Positions 39,350 to 50,000 of a DNA stretch of 64,000 nt are shown here, piece after piece; the first letter of the stretch is position 1, and each line of letters opens with the position of its first letter. The position numbers and the translations under genes were made by a program. The stretch is from Phymatolithon calcareum (Eukaryota > Rhodophyta > Florideophyceae > Hapalidiales). The notes under the pieces were generated by a model. It searched no databases, had not been told where the DNA came from, and saw only the letters and a list, made by a program, of their open reading frames with translations. The DNA lies in the NCBI GenBank assembly GCA_977006965.1, contig OZ345373.1, forward strand, positions 62,001 through 126,000, written 5' to 3'.

Positions 39350-39422
39350 AGCTGAGAATTAAAAGTGAGTGTAGAAATAGGGTTCACGACAAGGTCAGTC
39401 GCAAGAGCAGCTACGAGGAAGC

Positions 39423-39830
39423 TTAGCGACGCGCCACGCAGAAGGTTGTTTGTATTTTTTCGCATTCTGCACACACCCCCGCCACTTGCGCCATGCACCA
39501 CGTGTCGGGGTCAATCCCGCCTGTTACAATTGTCATTCTCTTCACCATTTCATGTGAGACGCCCAACGTAACTGCTGCACGTCCATCTGTGCTCACAACG
39601 AGTTCGTACATGTCGTACACGAGATCTGCATAGAATCGGGCCTATCTTGACATGAGCGGCATCGCGGAGGATTGTTTTGCCATCGTGAGCATCCTAATTC
39701 CTGCGTTTGGATAGAGAATCGAATGCAAAACTGCAGGCCTGTATAAAGCACCATTACTTGAGGAGAGATTTTCCAACTGCGCGATGAGTGCCTCCTTTTC
39801 AATGTTAAAATTGGCTTTAATGCCGTAGTT
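39423..39830 (-). pseudogene. fragment of an unknown protein, one in-frame TAG
   Basis: One minus-strand frame reads NGALYRPAVLHSILYPNAGI, a stop at about 39640, then ARFYADLVYDMYELVVSTDG and MVKRMTIVTGGIDPDTWCMA. The sequence looks protein-like on both sides of the stop, suggesting a decayed exon or gene end. No family recognised. It directly abuts the carboxypeptidase duplicate but is not part of that gene. Confidence 0.4.
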
Positions 39831-39849
39831 TTCATGTTGTTTGTGACAA

Positions 39850-40235
39850 AGTAACGTACAGGAAAAGCATTGCCAGTATAAGACTGTTAGAATTGTTCTG
39901 ACATAGCTCTATAACACCTCTTTCTATCATGTTGACTGAGTGCACCAGAAGTGAGTGTAATGTTAGTGGACTAGTATATAAACGGTAGCGAGACCTCTCA
40001 CAAGAGAGGGAAGTAAAGAAGGAACCAGAAATCAACGAAAGACAGCCATCCTTTACTAGCCACTGGTGGTAGCAATGATAGCAATTGTGACCAGTCGCTT
40101 ATATACTAGTCCACTATCATTACACTCACTCCTGGTGCACTCATTCAACATGATGGAAAGAGCTGTTATAGCCCTGTGTCAGAACAATGCTAGCAGTCTT
40201 ATACTGGCAATGATTTTCCTGCACGTAACTCTGTT
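39850..40235. repeat. inverted pair of LTR-like sequences
   Basis: The left arm (39850-39988) and right arm (about 40082-40235) are reverse complements with scattered mismatches (GTGGACTAGTATATAA is shared). Each arm has a TGTTAGAATTG- or TGCTAGCATTG-like start and a GTATATAA TATA box reading inward. A 95-bp spacer separates them. Confidence 0.75.
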
Positions 40236-41345
40236 CCACTGTTCTAGGGCCTCAAGACCCATTGTGCACAACCTGCTTCTCTTTCTGAAGTGTCGTTTAT
40301 AGTGCCAATATTACCAAAAGAGTATTTGGGGTAGGAATGTAGACATTTCTGTCCATTCCGTCTGACTCAATTCGATTGTCGCCTAATACTGTTGTAGCCT
40401 TACAGTTGTAGTCGACGCCAAAAGCGATGTCTCAAATATCCAAAATCTCAGACTGGCGTTGTTAAATTTTCCCAATGCCATTGGTGCGTCTAGGCGCACC
40501 GATACAGCTCTATTTTTTCAGAAAAAAGGCAAGACTGTAGCCCTGAGCTAAACTTATATACGTCCCACAGTCGGCATTCTGGCAAATTTCTTTCATTGAC
40601 CTCATCCAATATGAAATAATTGGCAATTTTCTCTACAATGGATGCTCCAAATTTTTTCCCACTTATGGGCTCAGACTGCGCCCAATCCGCAGCTCGGGCG
40701 GATACACGAATAACATGCTCCGTAGTCTGCTCTTACAGAATTCCAAAGACTCCTGCATATCCACAATAGAGTCATCTGAACCGCGATGTAGAGAGGTCGT
40801 GTATTTTTTCGTATTGCATCAGAGATTGCAGCGCTATTCAAAAACACACCTTTATACATGGCAGCACAATAACCACGACGAGATAGATTAACAATTTCTT
40901 CCGTATGCTGCGAAAACTTTGTTGAAAAAATGATCTAGACATCCAGCTATGATTTCAAAATGGGCAATATCAGACTTAAGCCAGGTGCATGAATCGCGCA
41001 GGGTGAGGGACGGCCAGTGTTCAGGACTCAGGTGGTGTCTGGAGAGATAGAGGGCCACAGCACTGAAATTGCGAGTCGAAAAGAATGCGCCTGCTGACTG
41101 TTCGCCGATGCCACGCGCGTGCATCTATGGAGAAGCACTGTTCAGTGAGTTTTGGAACCCTGAGAATGTAGTAGGAAAAGGGGGTCGGTACCGTGACGGA
41201 ACGCTGGTTCCCCGTCCGCTCCATAGTGCTTGCCTACAGAGTCATGCACATGTGACAACTGCCTTCAGACATACCTGGCACCTCGTGCCCTTCCCGACTC
41301 GGTCGCCACTCGAGCCCTCCGTCCCCTTCTCATCTTGCACTGACA
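40236..41345. other. intergenic, no confident gene
   Basis: Short frames only on both strands; none with a domain. Confidence 0.4.
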
Positions 41346-43001
41346 CTATGATGATTCGAAGGGGCGTTTGGCCCACAGTGGTCCACTAAGCCCGGCCTTG
41401 CTACGTTCGCGGAGCTCCACTTGGCTGAAACGGGACGGCTGTGAAGCCGTCTCCCCCCACGAGGGCGGCCCCTCGTGCCGGGTGCACCGTTCACCGAACG
41501 GCTCACACCACGCGTTCCTACAGTCAAGTCCGCTGTTAGGTCCCCGCATATTCAGCATCAGGCATGTCCGTTGAGCGAAGTCACATATACAACGCCCCCC
41601 GCTGCGCTTACAGCACGTGATAGTTGACGGCCTGGCCCCAGCACTCGTCACCATCTGGCATCCGGGATCGTCAACGGATTCCGGTGCTACATATCCACCT
41701 CGCTCACGGCATAATGGCACGCTCCCCGCACTGTGGTGAGCACCCTGTCCTTGCCCCTGGTCCGCAACGTTGCCCCCGCTTAATACCTCTTCGGCAGATG
41801 CACCGGTGCTCGCGCTAACGCTATGATGGTCTTCAGGCGTCGTATCAGGCACGGGCGTACCAACTGTCTGCACGCCGTCGTCGTCGGAGTCGGTTTCATA
41901 TCCACATTCACCCAAGACATGCTGCATACAGGTGCAGTGATCGCAGTCTATGGCACAGATGTCAGCATCTGTCCAAGCCATGTCGCACTCTCTGTTCTCG
42001 GTGCACTCACAGTAGCCTCCACACTCCTTGCAGACCTCAAGCGAGCAGCCGGTTCCTGTGCCATCATCAATCATATCGCAACCCGGGTCATCAACACCTG
42101 TATCGACGACCCCCACGGGGCTCTTCGCTATGGCCGCTGGGACAGATCTTCGTCCTGGATCCCGACGCTCGTCGGAAGATGTAGTGCCAGGGGCGTGATT
42201 CGCCGAGCCGCCCTGTGTACTCTGTACCGTCGCGGCTGGACGCTTCGTCCCCGTAGCTTCGCATGAGTCGTTTGCCTGGAGTATACCGATGCGCGTGGTT
42301 GCGGGCTCACTCGTCGTTCCCTCGACGGGGCCCCCGGGCTGTGCCGATACTTCGAAGCAAGGTGCGGCCCCGCCCCCATTATACAACTTCCGCCTAGAGT
42401 CGGATGGCTGCAGGGCCGGACGGTCGGCCCCTCCACAAAATCGGAGAACCTCGTGCGGCAGGTCTGCCCGCGTCTTTGGCCCTACCTCCGCACGTGATGA
42501 TGTCATAACAGCCGTGGCGGCCGATTGCCATATCATTGTGATAGTCCACCTTATCCTGTGCCTTGCCTTCCGGAATGGTTTCGCTGAGCTGGGCTCCAAC
42601 CACACTGGCCCACTATCGTTCGAATAGCTGGAGAGCCTGAAGCCGGCGGGACACCGGTTTGCGCGCAGGATCGGAACCAGCATGAAGAGGTCTTGCCCCA
42701 TCTCCCGCGTCCCGCCGGCCAGACGCATCCTCAGCGGCGTCCGATCGTGAACAATGCAGGACCGTGGCCGTCCTCCGTACCCGACGTCCGCAACGTCTGC
42801 ACGTGTCTGGGTGATTATCTGTCCTCGGGTGCCGAAGATGCCTATGTACCACGCATGCTCATTTCCCGCTCTGAGCGGCAGTGCCGGTGTGGCCGCCAAT
42901 TCACACACCTGGTGCAGGATCCCGCGGCCGAGCATGGCAGCCGCCCATGCAAGTAGCACGCTTGGGAGAAAGACTGTCATGACGCTGTTGTGCATCCGCA
43001 T
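41346..43001 (-). CDS. cysteine-rich secreted or membrane-anchored protein, 551 aa
   Basis: Starts at ATG 43001 (MRMHNSVMTV) and ends TAG. The N-terminus has a hydrophobic segment (SVMTVFLPSVLLAWAAAML), a signal peptide or anchor. The middle is Arg/Pro/Gly-rich and low in structure. Two related Cys-rich units follow: about residues 304-370 (DDPGCDM, CKECGGYCECTENRECDMAW, DCDHCTC) and about 442-505 (DDPGCQM, CCKRSGGRCICDFAQRTCLM, LDCRNAWC). The spacing of Cys in C-x-C and GG-x-C-x-C is similar in both, so they are an internal duplication. No family recognised; a disulphide-rich extracellular module is inferred. GC content is higher than in neighbours. Confidence 0.65.
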   Translation of the reverse strand: MRMHNSVMTVFLPSVLLAWAAAMLGRGILHQVCELAATPALPLRAGNEHAWYIGIFGTRGQIITQTRADVADVGYGGRPRSCIVHDRTPLRMRLAGGTREMGQDLFMLVPILRANRCPAGFRLSSYSNDSGPVWLEPSSAKPFRKARHRIRWTITMIWQSAATAVMTSSRAEVGPKTRADLPHEVLRFCGGADRPALQPSDSRRKLYNGGGAAPCFEVSAQPGGPVEGTTSEPATTRIGILQANDSCEATGTKRPAATVQSTQGGSANHAPGTTSSDERRDPGRRSVPAAIAKSPVGVVDTGVDDPGCDMIDDGTGTGCSLEVCKECGGYCECTENRECDMAWTDADICAIDCDHCTCMQHVLGECGYETDSDDDGVQTVGTPVPDTTPEDHHSVSASTGASAEEVLSGGNVADQGQGQGAHHSAGSVPLCRERGGYVAPESVDDPGCQMVTSAGARPSTITCCKRSGGRCICDFAQRTCLMLNMRGPNSGLDCRNAWCEPFGERCTRHEGPPSWGETASQPSRFSQVELRERSKAGLSGPLWAKRPFESS

Positions 43002-43284
43002 CGTCGATCGATTGTTTGCTATCGGGTAGTATGTAAGTTGTCACAGGACTCTCGCCGTTGCCCTGGTTGCTCGTACGCGTGCTTCAATGTTCAAATTTTC
43101 GGGATGGTTAGATTGAATGACCTAGAAGTGCACACGGTAAATGACGCGCACCCATGCACTACTGTACTGTGTCGGTACTGAAAAACGGGGAGGTTCCCCT
43201 ATAGTGCCAAGGCAGATCCACCTGCTGACCAAGAGTATGATGCGCTAATGGCTCAGGGCCGATGAACCAATAGTTCCCAATTGC

Positions 43285-43310
43285 CATTTTCCCGGTTAAC
43301 CGGGAAAATG
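43285..43310. other. perfect 26-bp palindrome
   Basis: CATTTTCCCGGTT and its exact complement AACCGGGAAAATG, with imperfect extension to CCAATT/AATTGG on both sides. It lies 54 bp before the edge of the segmental duplication. Confidence 0.95.
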
Positions 43311-43363
43311 GGAAAATTGGAGCGCCGATATGTCCAATAAAATACGTGCACTTGTGGAATTTG

Positions 43364-44830
43364 AAATCATGCAGCACCTCACCAACGTTCCCTTAAATGC
43401 TCCGTTCGGTCTGTGGGATACCGTATCCACCTTCACGCGTCGACCGTAGTATAGACAATTTCACTACAGTTTTACAATGAGGAAACTCGCTACATGGTCC
43501 GAAAAAGTGGAGAAAGTTCGCTAAATCGGCACACCCTTGCCAAAACTCGTCGACAATTGGTCTTCCCGATATTCAAGAAAAACAACCTAATCTTTTCAAC
43601 ATACCTCGAGGCGTTATACACTGACCTGATACAGACTCTGTACGCTGTATCAGCCGAGCAAACAAACTGTTCCGCTGATAAGTGGTTTTGTGTCGGTAAG
43701 ACGAGGTGTTGTAACAGAACAAAATGTTCAGCTACTCAAATAGACCGCATGTCTCGCTGCACCTGGTATCACTATCACATGGGCCTACACAAATGATAAC
43801 ACGAGGAAACTTGTATCTCACATTGGCTATTCGAGCATTGCATCTTCTTATCGATTATTCACTTCTGTCTCTGATCCTCGCTTCCACCGAACGATGTAGC
43901 ATGAGCAAGTAATTGCAAGAGCGGTCAAAACTAGTCCACCTGTGCCAAACCCAACACCGTACTTCAGCACTGTACTCGTGCGTGATGAAGTTTTGCCGTT
44001 TTCCGTGCGGGATGATAGATTGGGGGATAGCGAATACTGCACGAGTGTACTAAACGCTTTAAACACTTCCTTACAAGTCGGCAAAATCTCCGAATTGTCC
44101 AACGCAAAGCCAAAATAAGAGAATCTGTCCGGGCGGAGCTCGAATGTAAACGACATGATTCCGCGAGCAAAGAACCAGTCCGACATTGTACCGGATGCAA
44201 GGTACATCCCATTATTCAATCCCCGCCCGTACGAGTATGTCTTCCCACCGCTGGACAAGTTGCTAGCCAGTGCGTTTCCAAGAATGTCAACGTTACGTGC
44301 GTTCGGAGGTGTTGCACCGGTGTGCGCCCAAGGGCCTATAACTAGCTGACCGTACGAGTGAATATCTATATGCGCCACGATTCCAGGAGTTTTCATTACA
44401 AAGTCTCTTATCGCTGCCGTCTCGGGAGCGGAAAAGGCACTCTTTCCGGTGTACAACGGAGAACAAGGATTTGTGCTCGTTTTCTGAATGCCGCCAAAGT
44501 CCACGCCCCAGTTGCGATTCAGGTCGATACCGGCATTGGTATCCCGGATCGCAGCCGGAAAGCCAATGTCGCAAAGCGATTCCTGCCGGTTTTTGCGCCA
44601 CAGTCGATCCTTCCTGTGAGTGTACAAGTAGCCGTCAGGGTTTACCATAGGGAGAATGAGAACCTCGACATCGCCAAGGAAATCTGCCAGCTTGCTGCCA
44701 CGCTTTAGGGCAGTGACTGCAAACGTTTCTGCGGCGTACGTCGCCGCCATGGTTGTCACCCACTCGCGAGCGTGTTGCATGCCGTTGAGTAGCACGCGTA
44801 CTGGCTTCTCACTGCTCGTGTTTCCGATGC
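43364..44830. repeat. segmental duplication, right copy
   Basis: Partner of 37952-39349. Includes the 3' flank and the C-terminal two thirds of the intact carboxypeptidase gene. Confidence 0.9.
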
Positions 44831-45383
44831 GCATGATGTGAATAGGTCGTTTTTCGAAGCTTTCTCCGATTGATTCCAGTCGTAGGAAGGGATTCGTCTT
44901 GTTGAGCTGTTTCCATCGTTCAACCAAGGCGGGATAAACATGATACTTTGCGTAGAAGGCCTCGTTCTCATTCGCATTTTCGGCGACCACTGCAAATGTA
45001 GTGGCTGTACCAACGGCTTCTTGACGTACATATGGAGCGACTGCCTCAGCTTCCCGGCGAATTCTCAAGCCAAGGTCTGAGGCTAAGACTGTGACGGCAT
45101 GTTCGTCCATTGCGCTGCGCAGAAAACGAAGCTGTGCGCCATTGAGTAATATTGTGTTTACCGAGTTAGAGAAGCCTCGTTCCGGATTAACCAGTCTCAA
45201 CTCACAAATGCGGGTCAGCCCGTCTCGAACCCTTTGTGCCTGGTGAGGGTCGGAAAAAACGACTTGCACGACAGATATGCTATCGTATGGCGGTAGAATG
45301 AAGCATGAGTGTGTGACTGATATGTTCGGGATAATTGCGGTTACAAGGGAAAGCAGACCGACCAATGCAAGTCTCCAAATCAT
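43848..45383 (-). CDS. M14 zinc carboxypeptidase with C-terminal membrane anchor
   Basis: 511 codons from ATG 45383; upstream codons in frame lack ATG. A signal peptide (MIWRLALVGLLSLVTAI) is followed by a propeptide-like region to about residue 150. The peptidase then has all M14A landmarks: NGMQHAREW (His and Glu zinc ligands, near 201), MVNPDGY, DLNRNW (substrate-binding Asn-Arg, near 288), DIHSYGQ (third zinc ligand, near 342) and FELRP (catalytic Glu, near 414). A hydrophobic helix near residues 474-497 with a short basic tail suggests a type I membrane anchor facing the outside or a vacuolar lumen. It removes C-terminal residues from peptides; specificity is not clear. A broken duplicate lies at 38440-39349. 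Confidence 0.93.
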   Translation of the reverse strand: MIWRLALVGLLSLVTAIIPNISVTHSCFILPPYDSISVVQVVFSDPHQAQRVRDGLTRICELRLVNPERGFSNSVNTILLNGAQLRFLRSAMDEHAVTVLASDLGLRIRREAEAVAPYVRQEAVGTATTFAVVAENANENEAFYAKYHVYPALVERWKQLNKTNPFLRLESIGESFEKRPIHIMRIGNTSSEKPVRVLLNGMQHAREWVTTMAATYAAETFAVTALKRGSKLADFLGDVEVLILPMVNPDGYLYTHRKDRLWRKNRQESLCDIGFPAAIRDTNAGIDLNRNWGVDFGGIQKTSTNPCSPLYTGKSAFSAPETAAIRDFVMKTPGIVAHIDIHSYGQLVIGPWAHTGATPPNARNVDILGNALASNLSSGGKTYSYGRGLNNGMYLASGTMSDWFFARGIMSFTFELRPDRFSYFGFALDNSEILPTCKEVFKAFSTLVQYSLSPNLSSRTENGKTSSRTSTVLKYGVGFGTGGLVLTALAITCSCYIVRWKRGSETEVNNR

Positions 45384-45790
45384 GACAGTACAGGGCGATA
45401 GCAAAGCCGGAAGTTGCCAGAGTCATGGCACATGGAGGAAGTTTCCGTGCGAAAAGTTGACGAGCAGCAAAAGTGCCAATATGGCCGTCGAAAAAGGTCG
45501 CGTACGAAAGTCGCAATGAGGTCCCGGACGTGTTTTGGCAGTCCCAACTCATAATGTTGTTGTCGTCAAAGGATGCTGCTAATGGAGCGATGATTATTAC
45601 CACTGCCCGGCTGCATCAGCTCCTTGTATTGCCCCGACTGCCCCATCGCAACAGACCCTCACATATTCGTCAGGAATAGATAGGTTGTCTCTTCATTTGA
45701 GAATCCTTTGAATCCATACATTTCACTTTATACTCCTATCGAGTGTTGCACGCGCGCAGAAATATAGAGCTTCTGTTTGCCCCAAAGAAC
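45384..45790. other. intergenic between carboxypeptidase and small membrane protein
   Basis: No gene seen. The carboxypeptidase promoter should lie in the left part. Confidence 0.4.
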
Positions 45791-46246
45791 CTATTCTGCC
45801 TTGAGTTCCTTCGTCTTCTCCGCGCTCTCTCCCTTAGCCGAATCTGCTGGTTCGACATTATTTTTCGGTTTCTGCACCGCAATACCAGCAACAACCGCAA
45901 CGCTCGCGACAATCATAGTGACAAAGTACGGCACCAAATATGCCTTCGCCGGATTTCCCCAAGCCTTGTAGAGTCGCCACGACAATGCCGCAGCCAGTAC
46001 GAGCGGGTAAACCAAGGCCCAGTGGACTCCTGCCATCATGAGGCGATATCCTGGCTCACCCTTCTTGATCTTTTTGCTACCGACGGCGGCGGCGGTCAGG
46101 AATGTGATTACCGCGGCGCCATTGCCAACGTAGAGAGCAGACATGGCACCCTCCTTCCTCCCGGACGCCTGGAATGCGAGCGCACCGCAAATCATCAGAC
46201 AGAGGCCATACATTGAGAGAATTTCTTGTGGATTGAAGAGCGCCAT
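45791..46246 (-). CDS. small four-helix membrane protein, possibly TMEM14-like
   Basis: 151 codons from ATG 46246 (MALFNPQEIL). Four hydrophobic segments: about residues 10-25 (MYGLCLMICGALAF), 38-55, 73-90 (HWALVYPLVLAAAL) and 103-122 (YFVTMIVASVAVVAG). They alternate with short Gly- and Lys-containing loops (ASGRKEGAMSALYVGNGAAV). The C-terminus is charged (Lys/Glu-rich). Size, Gly-rich helices and loop character resemble the TMEM14/UPF0136 family of mitochondrial or plastid membrane proteins, but I see no diagnostic motif. The start further upstream (TTG) is not needed. Confidence 0.65.
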   Translation of the reverse strand: MALFNPQEILSMYGLCLMICGALAFQASGRKEGAMSALYVGNGAAVITFLTAAAVGSKKIKKGEPGYRLMMAGVHWALVYPLVLAAALSWRLYKAWGNPAKAYLVPYFVTMIVASVAVVAGIAVQKPKNNVEPADSAKGESAEKTKELKAE

Positions 46247-47020
46247 CGCGGTCAGAGAGGATCGGTCCAAGAACTGTTTCGGTTCCCGCGATGGAGAAGG
46301 TTGACGAAATGTGCATGATGAGTCTCATGCCATTCGCAGTCAAATATCTCAGCGGCGATATGATAAAAGCATCGTGGAAATTTCAATTATTGACCTGGAA
46401 AGCCAAGCATGATTTTTAGGACAGCAATTGCTCTTGTGCATACGAAATCATGACGTACGAGCATCATGCTCGTGATGGTCTTGTTTTTTGGCGAAGCCAC
46501 CACTGTGCCACAAGTGCCTGGGCTTCCAAAACGCTAGTCCTGTTGCTCTTATATCCTACAGTAGATGCATTCGAGGTGATCTTTTTAAAGAAGTCTCTAC
46601 TGTAGAATAATTCACTCCCAGTGCGTCACAAATCGACCAATGCGACTGACTGACTGACTGACTGTGTACAGGCAAAACCACACTACAGTACTGCGGAACA
46701 GGATCTGGAGTCTCCAAAGAGACCTACAGTACCTGTCTAGAAACAATTTCTTCGTGTCACACAAGCACTCACTCACTCTACGCCGAAACTGTGCACATGA
46801 TATTATGCGTTCATACGGTTACGAAGTCTGTCTGATGTGTAGAACCGAACTGATAGAAGAAGACCTTTCGGCACGAAGGGTTGCAAAAGTACAGGAAAAC
46901 GGGTACGCAAAGAGCCTAGAAAATGGTCCCTTTTATTAAGGCCACGCCGCAGACACGCGGAAATAAAGAACAATTTCTATATCTACTACTAGTCCATCTG
47001 ACTTACTGAAGGTTACCATT
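46247..47020. other. intergenic with TACAGTA motifs and an ACTG microsatellite
   Basis: Contains CTACAGTAGA, CTACTGTAGA, CTACAGTACT and CTACAGTACC near 46555-46735, and a (GACT)n run near 46643-46665. No gene seen. Confidence 0.5.
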
Positions 47021-50000
47021 CTAGCACCGCTTCTTTCCGCAATACGGCATCACAGTAACCTGAATCTTTGCTCCTCCACAATTACAAGCCCCCCTCGACC
47101 AAGACCGACATTCCGAAGAACAATTTGATGTTGCCGTCGGCGCTCGAGAGACCGGCCTCTTCGACGGCGGCTTCACAGACACTGGCTTGACTGAAGGCGG
47201 TTTCGTAGATTTTTTCGACGGAGCGCATGAAGACGGTGTCTTTGTCGACGGCGGCTTGGTGGAAGCTTTCGTTGACTTTTTGGATGAAGGCGGACACGAC
47301 GAAGGCTGAATCGAGGCCGAAGAAACAGAAGATGCCGGCGACTTCGACGGTGCCTTGGAAGGCGCCTTCGATGATGGCTTCGTCGACGGCGGACATGAAG
47401 AAGGCTTAGTCGACGGAGGACACGATGACGACACAACTGACGTAGGAGGCGATGGTACACAGAACTTCACCGACTGTGTTGGAGACGGTGGTGCACACGA
47501 CTGCTGTTTTGTCGATGGCGGCTTCGACGACTTCTTCGAAGGTGCACAAGAAGACGGTGCTTTTGTTGACGGCGGCTTGGTCGACGGAGCCTTTGATGAA
47601 GGCGGGCACGACGGCTTTTTCGTTGGTGCCTTACACGATGCCGGTTTGCACGAAGGCGGCGTCGGTTTACAAGACGGAGGAGGTTTGCACGAAGGCGGCG
47701 TCGGTTTACAAGACGGAGCCGGTTTGCACGAAGGCGGCGTCGGTTTACAAGACGGAGCCGGTTTGCACGAAGGCGGCGTCGGTTTGCAAGACGGGGGTTT
47801 CGGTGGTGCCTTACACGATGCCGGTTTGCACGAAGGCGGCGTCGGTTTGCAAGACGGGGGTTTCGGTGGAGTCTTCGGTTTGCACGACGGAGGCTTCGTA
47901 GGCGGCGGCTTACAAGACGGAGGCTTCGGCGTCGGAGCACAAGATGTCGGCTTCTCCGATTTGCACGATGGAGGCTTCTCAGACTTGCACGGCGGTGGGG
48001 CGCACGATGTTGGCTTCTCAGATTTAGGCGGCGGCACCGGTTTGCACGAGGCAGGCTTTGGCGGGCAAGGAGCACATGACTTGGTTTTTTCCGACTTTGG
48101 TTTCTCCGACTTACACGGCGGGGGCTTTGGAGGTGTACAAGACTTAGGTTTGGGCTCCGGTTTAGGCTTCGGCGCCGGCTTACACGACGGAGGCTTCGAT
48201 ACTGGGGGAGCACATGACTTGGGCTTTTCCGACTTGGGAGGAGCGCATGACGTTGGTTTCTCCGACTTGCATGACGCAGGTTTGGGCGGCGTACATGACT
48301 TCGGCTTGGGCGGCGCCTTTTTCACCTCAGGCGGCTTGACAATCGATTTCCTGGTGGGTTCCGCCTTCGCCTTTGGTGCCGGTTTACATGAAACAGGCGG
48401 AGGGGGGCAAGATGAAGGGGGCTTAGGCGCGCACGACTTCGGTGGCGGTTTGCACGAAACAGGAGGAGGGGTGCAAGATTTCGGTTTCTCCGGCTTGCAA
48501 GTTGAAGGGGGCTTAGGAGGTACGCACGACTTCGGCTTGCACGACACAGGAGGCGGGGTGCAAGATTTCGGCTTCTCGGATTTGCAAGACGGAGGGGGTT
48601 TAGGCTTGGGTTCCGCCTTCGGTTTTGGCTTGGGATTCGATTTCTTGGTGGGCGTTGCTTTCGGCTTCGGTTTTGCTGCCGGTTTACATGAAACAGGCGG
48701 AGGGGGGCAAGATGGAGGGGGCTTAGGCGCACACGACTTCGGCTCCGGCTTGCATGAAACAGGCGGAGGAGGGCAAGGCGGAGGAGGGCAAGATGGAGGG
48801 GGCTTAGGCGCACACGACTTCGGCTTTGGTTTGCATGAAACAGGCGGAGGGGGGCAACATGGAGGGGGCTTAGGCGAGCACGACTTCTGCTTTGGTTCCG
48901 GCTTAGGCTTCGGCGCAGGTTTGCATGATGGCGCCTTCGTAGACTCCTTGCACGACGGGGGCTTGGTCGAAGCACACGATGGAGGACGCACCGATACTGT
49001 CTTTCCGATGGAGGGTGCCCTACTCGGCGGGAACTTTGCTGTGCTTGTGGGTGCACAAGAGACCGGCGGTGGCGGTTTACAAGGCTCTGGTTTGCATGAC
49101 GGAGCTTTAGACTTCGATTTGCAGGGAGGAGGCTTACAGACCGATGGTGGCTTGCAGGACTCCGGCTTGACCGACGAGGCGAGCGAGGGAAGAAGTGACT
49201 TGAATATAGACACACTCTTCTGTGGGCACACTGAGACAACAGTTGAAGTGGTCTCTGTGCCTATAGATATGCTCGGCTCGGGCTTCTTGCACCCGCAGTT
49301 CGGCGCACAAGTCGAAGGTTTTGTCGACGAAGGAGGCCGGCATACAACCGTTTCTGGACGACATGATGGAACCTTCGTGGAAGGCGCGGGTGCCGGCTTG
49401 CACGACGGTGGCTTCGGAGGAGGCTTGCAAGATGAAGGAGGCGGTGCAGGTTTGCACGATTTGGGCTTCGGTGGCGTCGGTTTACACGACGGTGCCTTTG
49501 GAGTAGGTTTGCAAGACACTGGCGGCGGTTTGCAACACACTGGCGGCGGTTTGCAAGACACCGGCGGCGGCGGTTTGCACGACGGAGCGCATGACGTTGG
49601 TTTGCACGACGGAGCGCATGACGTTGGTTTCTCCGACTTGCATGACGCAGGTTTGGGCGGCGTACATGGCTTCGGCTTGGCCGGCGGCTTGACAATCGAT
49701 TTCTTGGTGGGCGACGGCTTCGGCTTTGGTGCCGGTTTACATGAAACAGGCGGAGGGGGGCAAGACACCGGTGGTGGCGGTTTGCACGACGGTTTGCAAG
49801 ACACTGGTGGTGGCGGCCTGCACGACGGTTCCTTAGTGCTCGGCGGACAGCTCGAACGCTTGACAGAAGTGGGGGCCTTGCTGCATACGACGGTAGTCGG
49901 GGGGCATGAGGTCGGGGGACAAGAGGAGGCCATGATCGGACACTGTTTAACCGAAGCAGTCTTGGGGTCCTTCTTGCAACAATGGCAACAATGGCAACGT

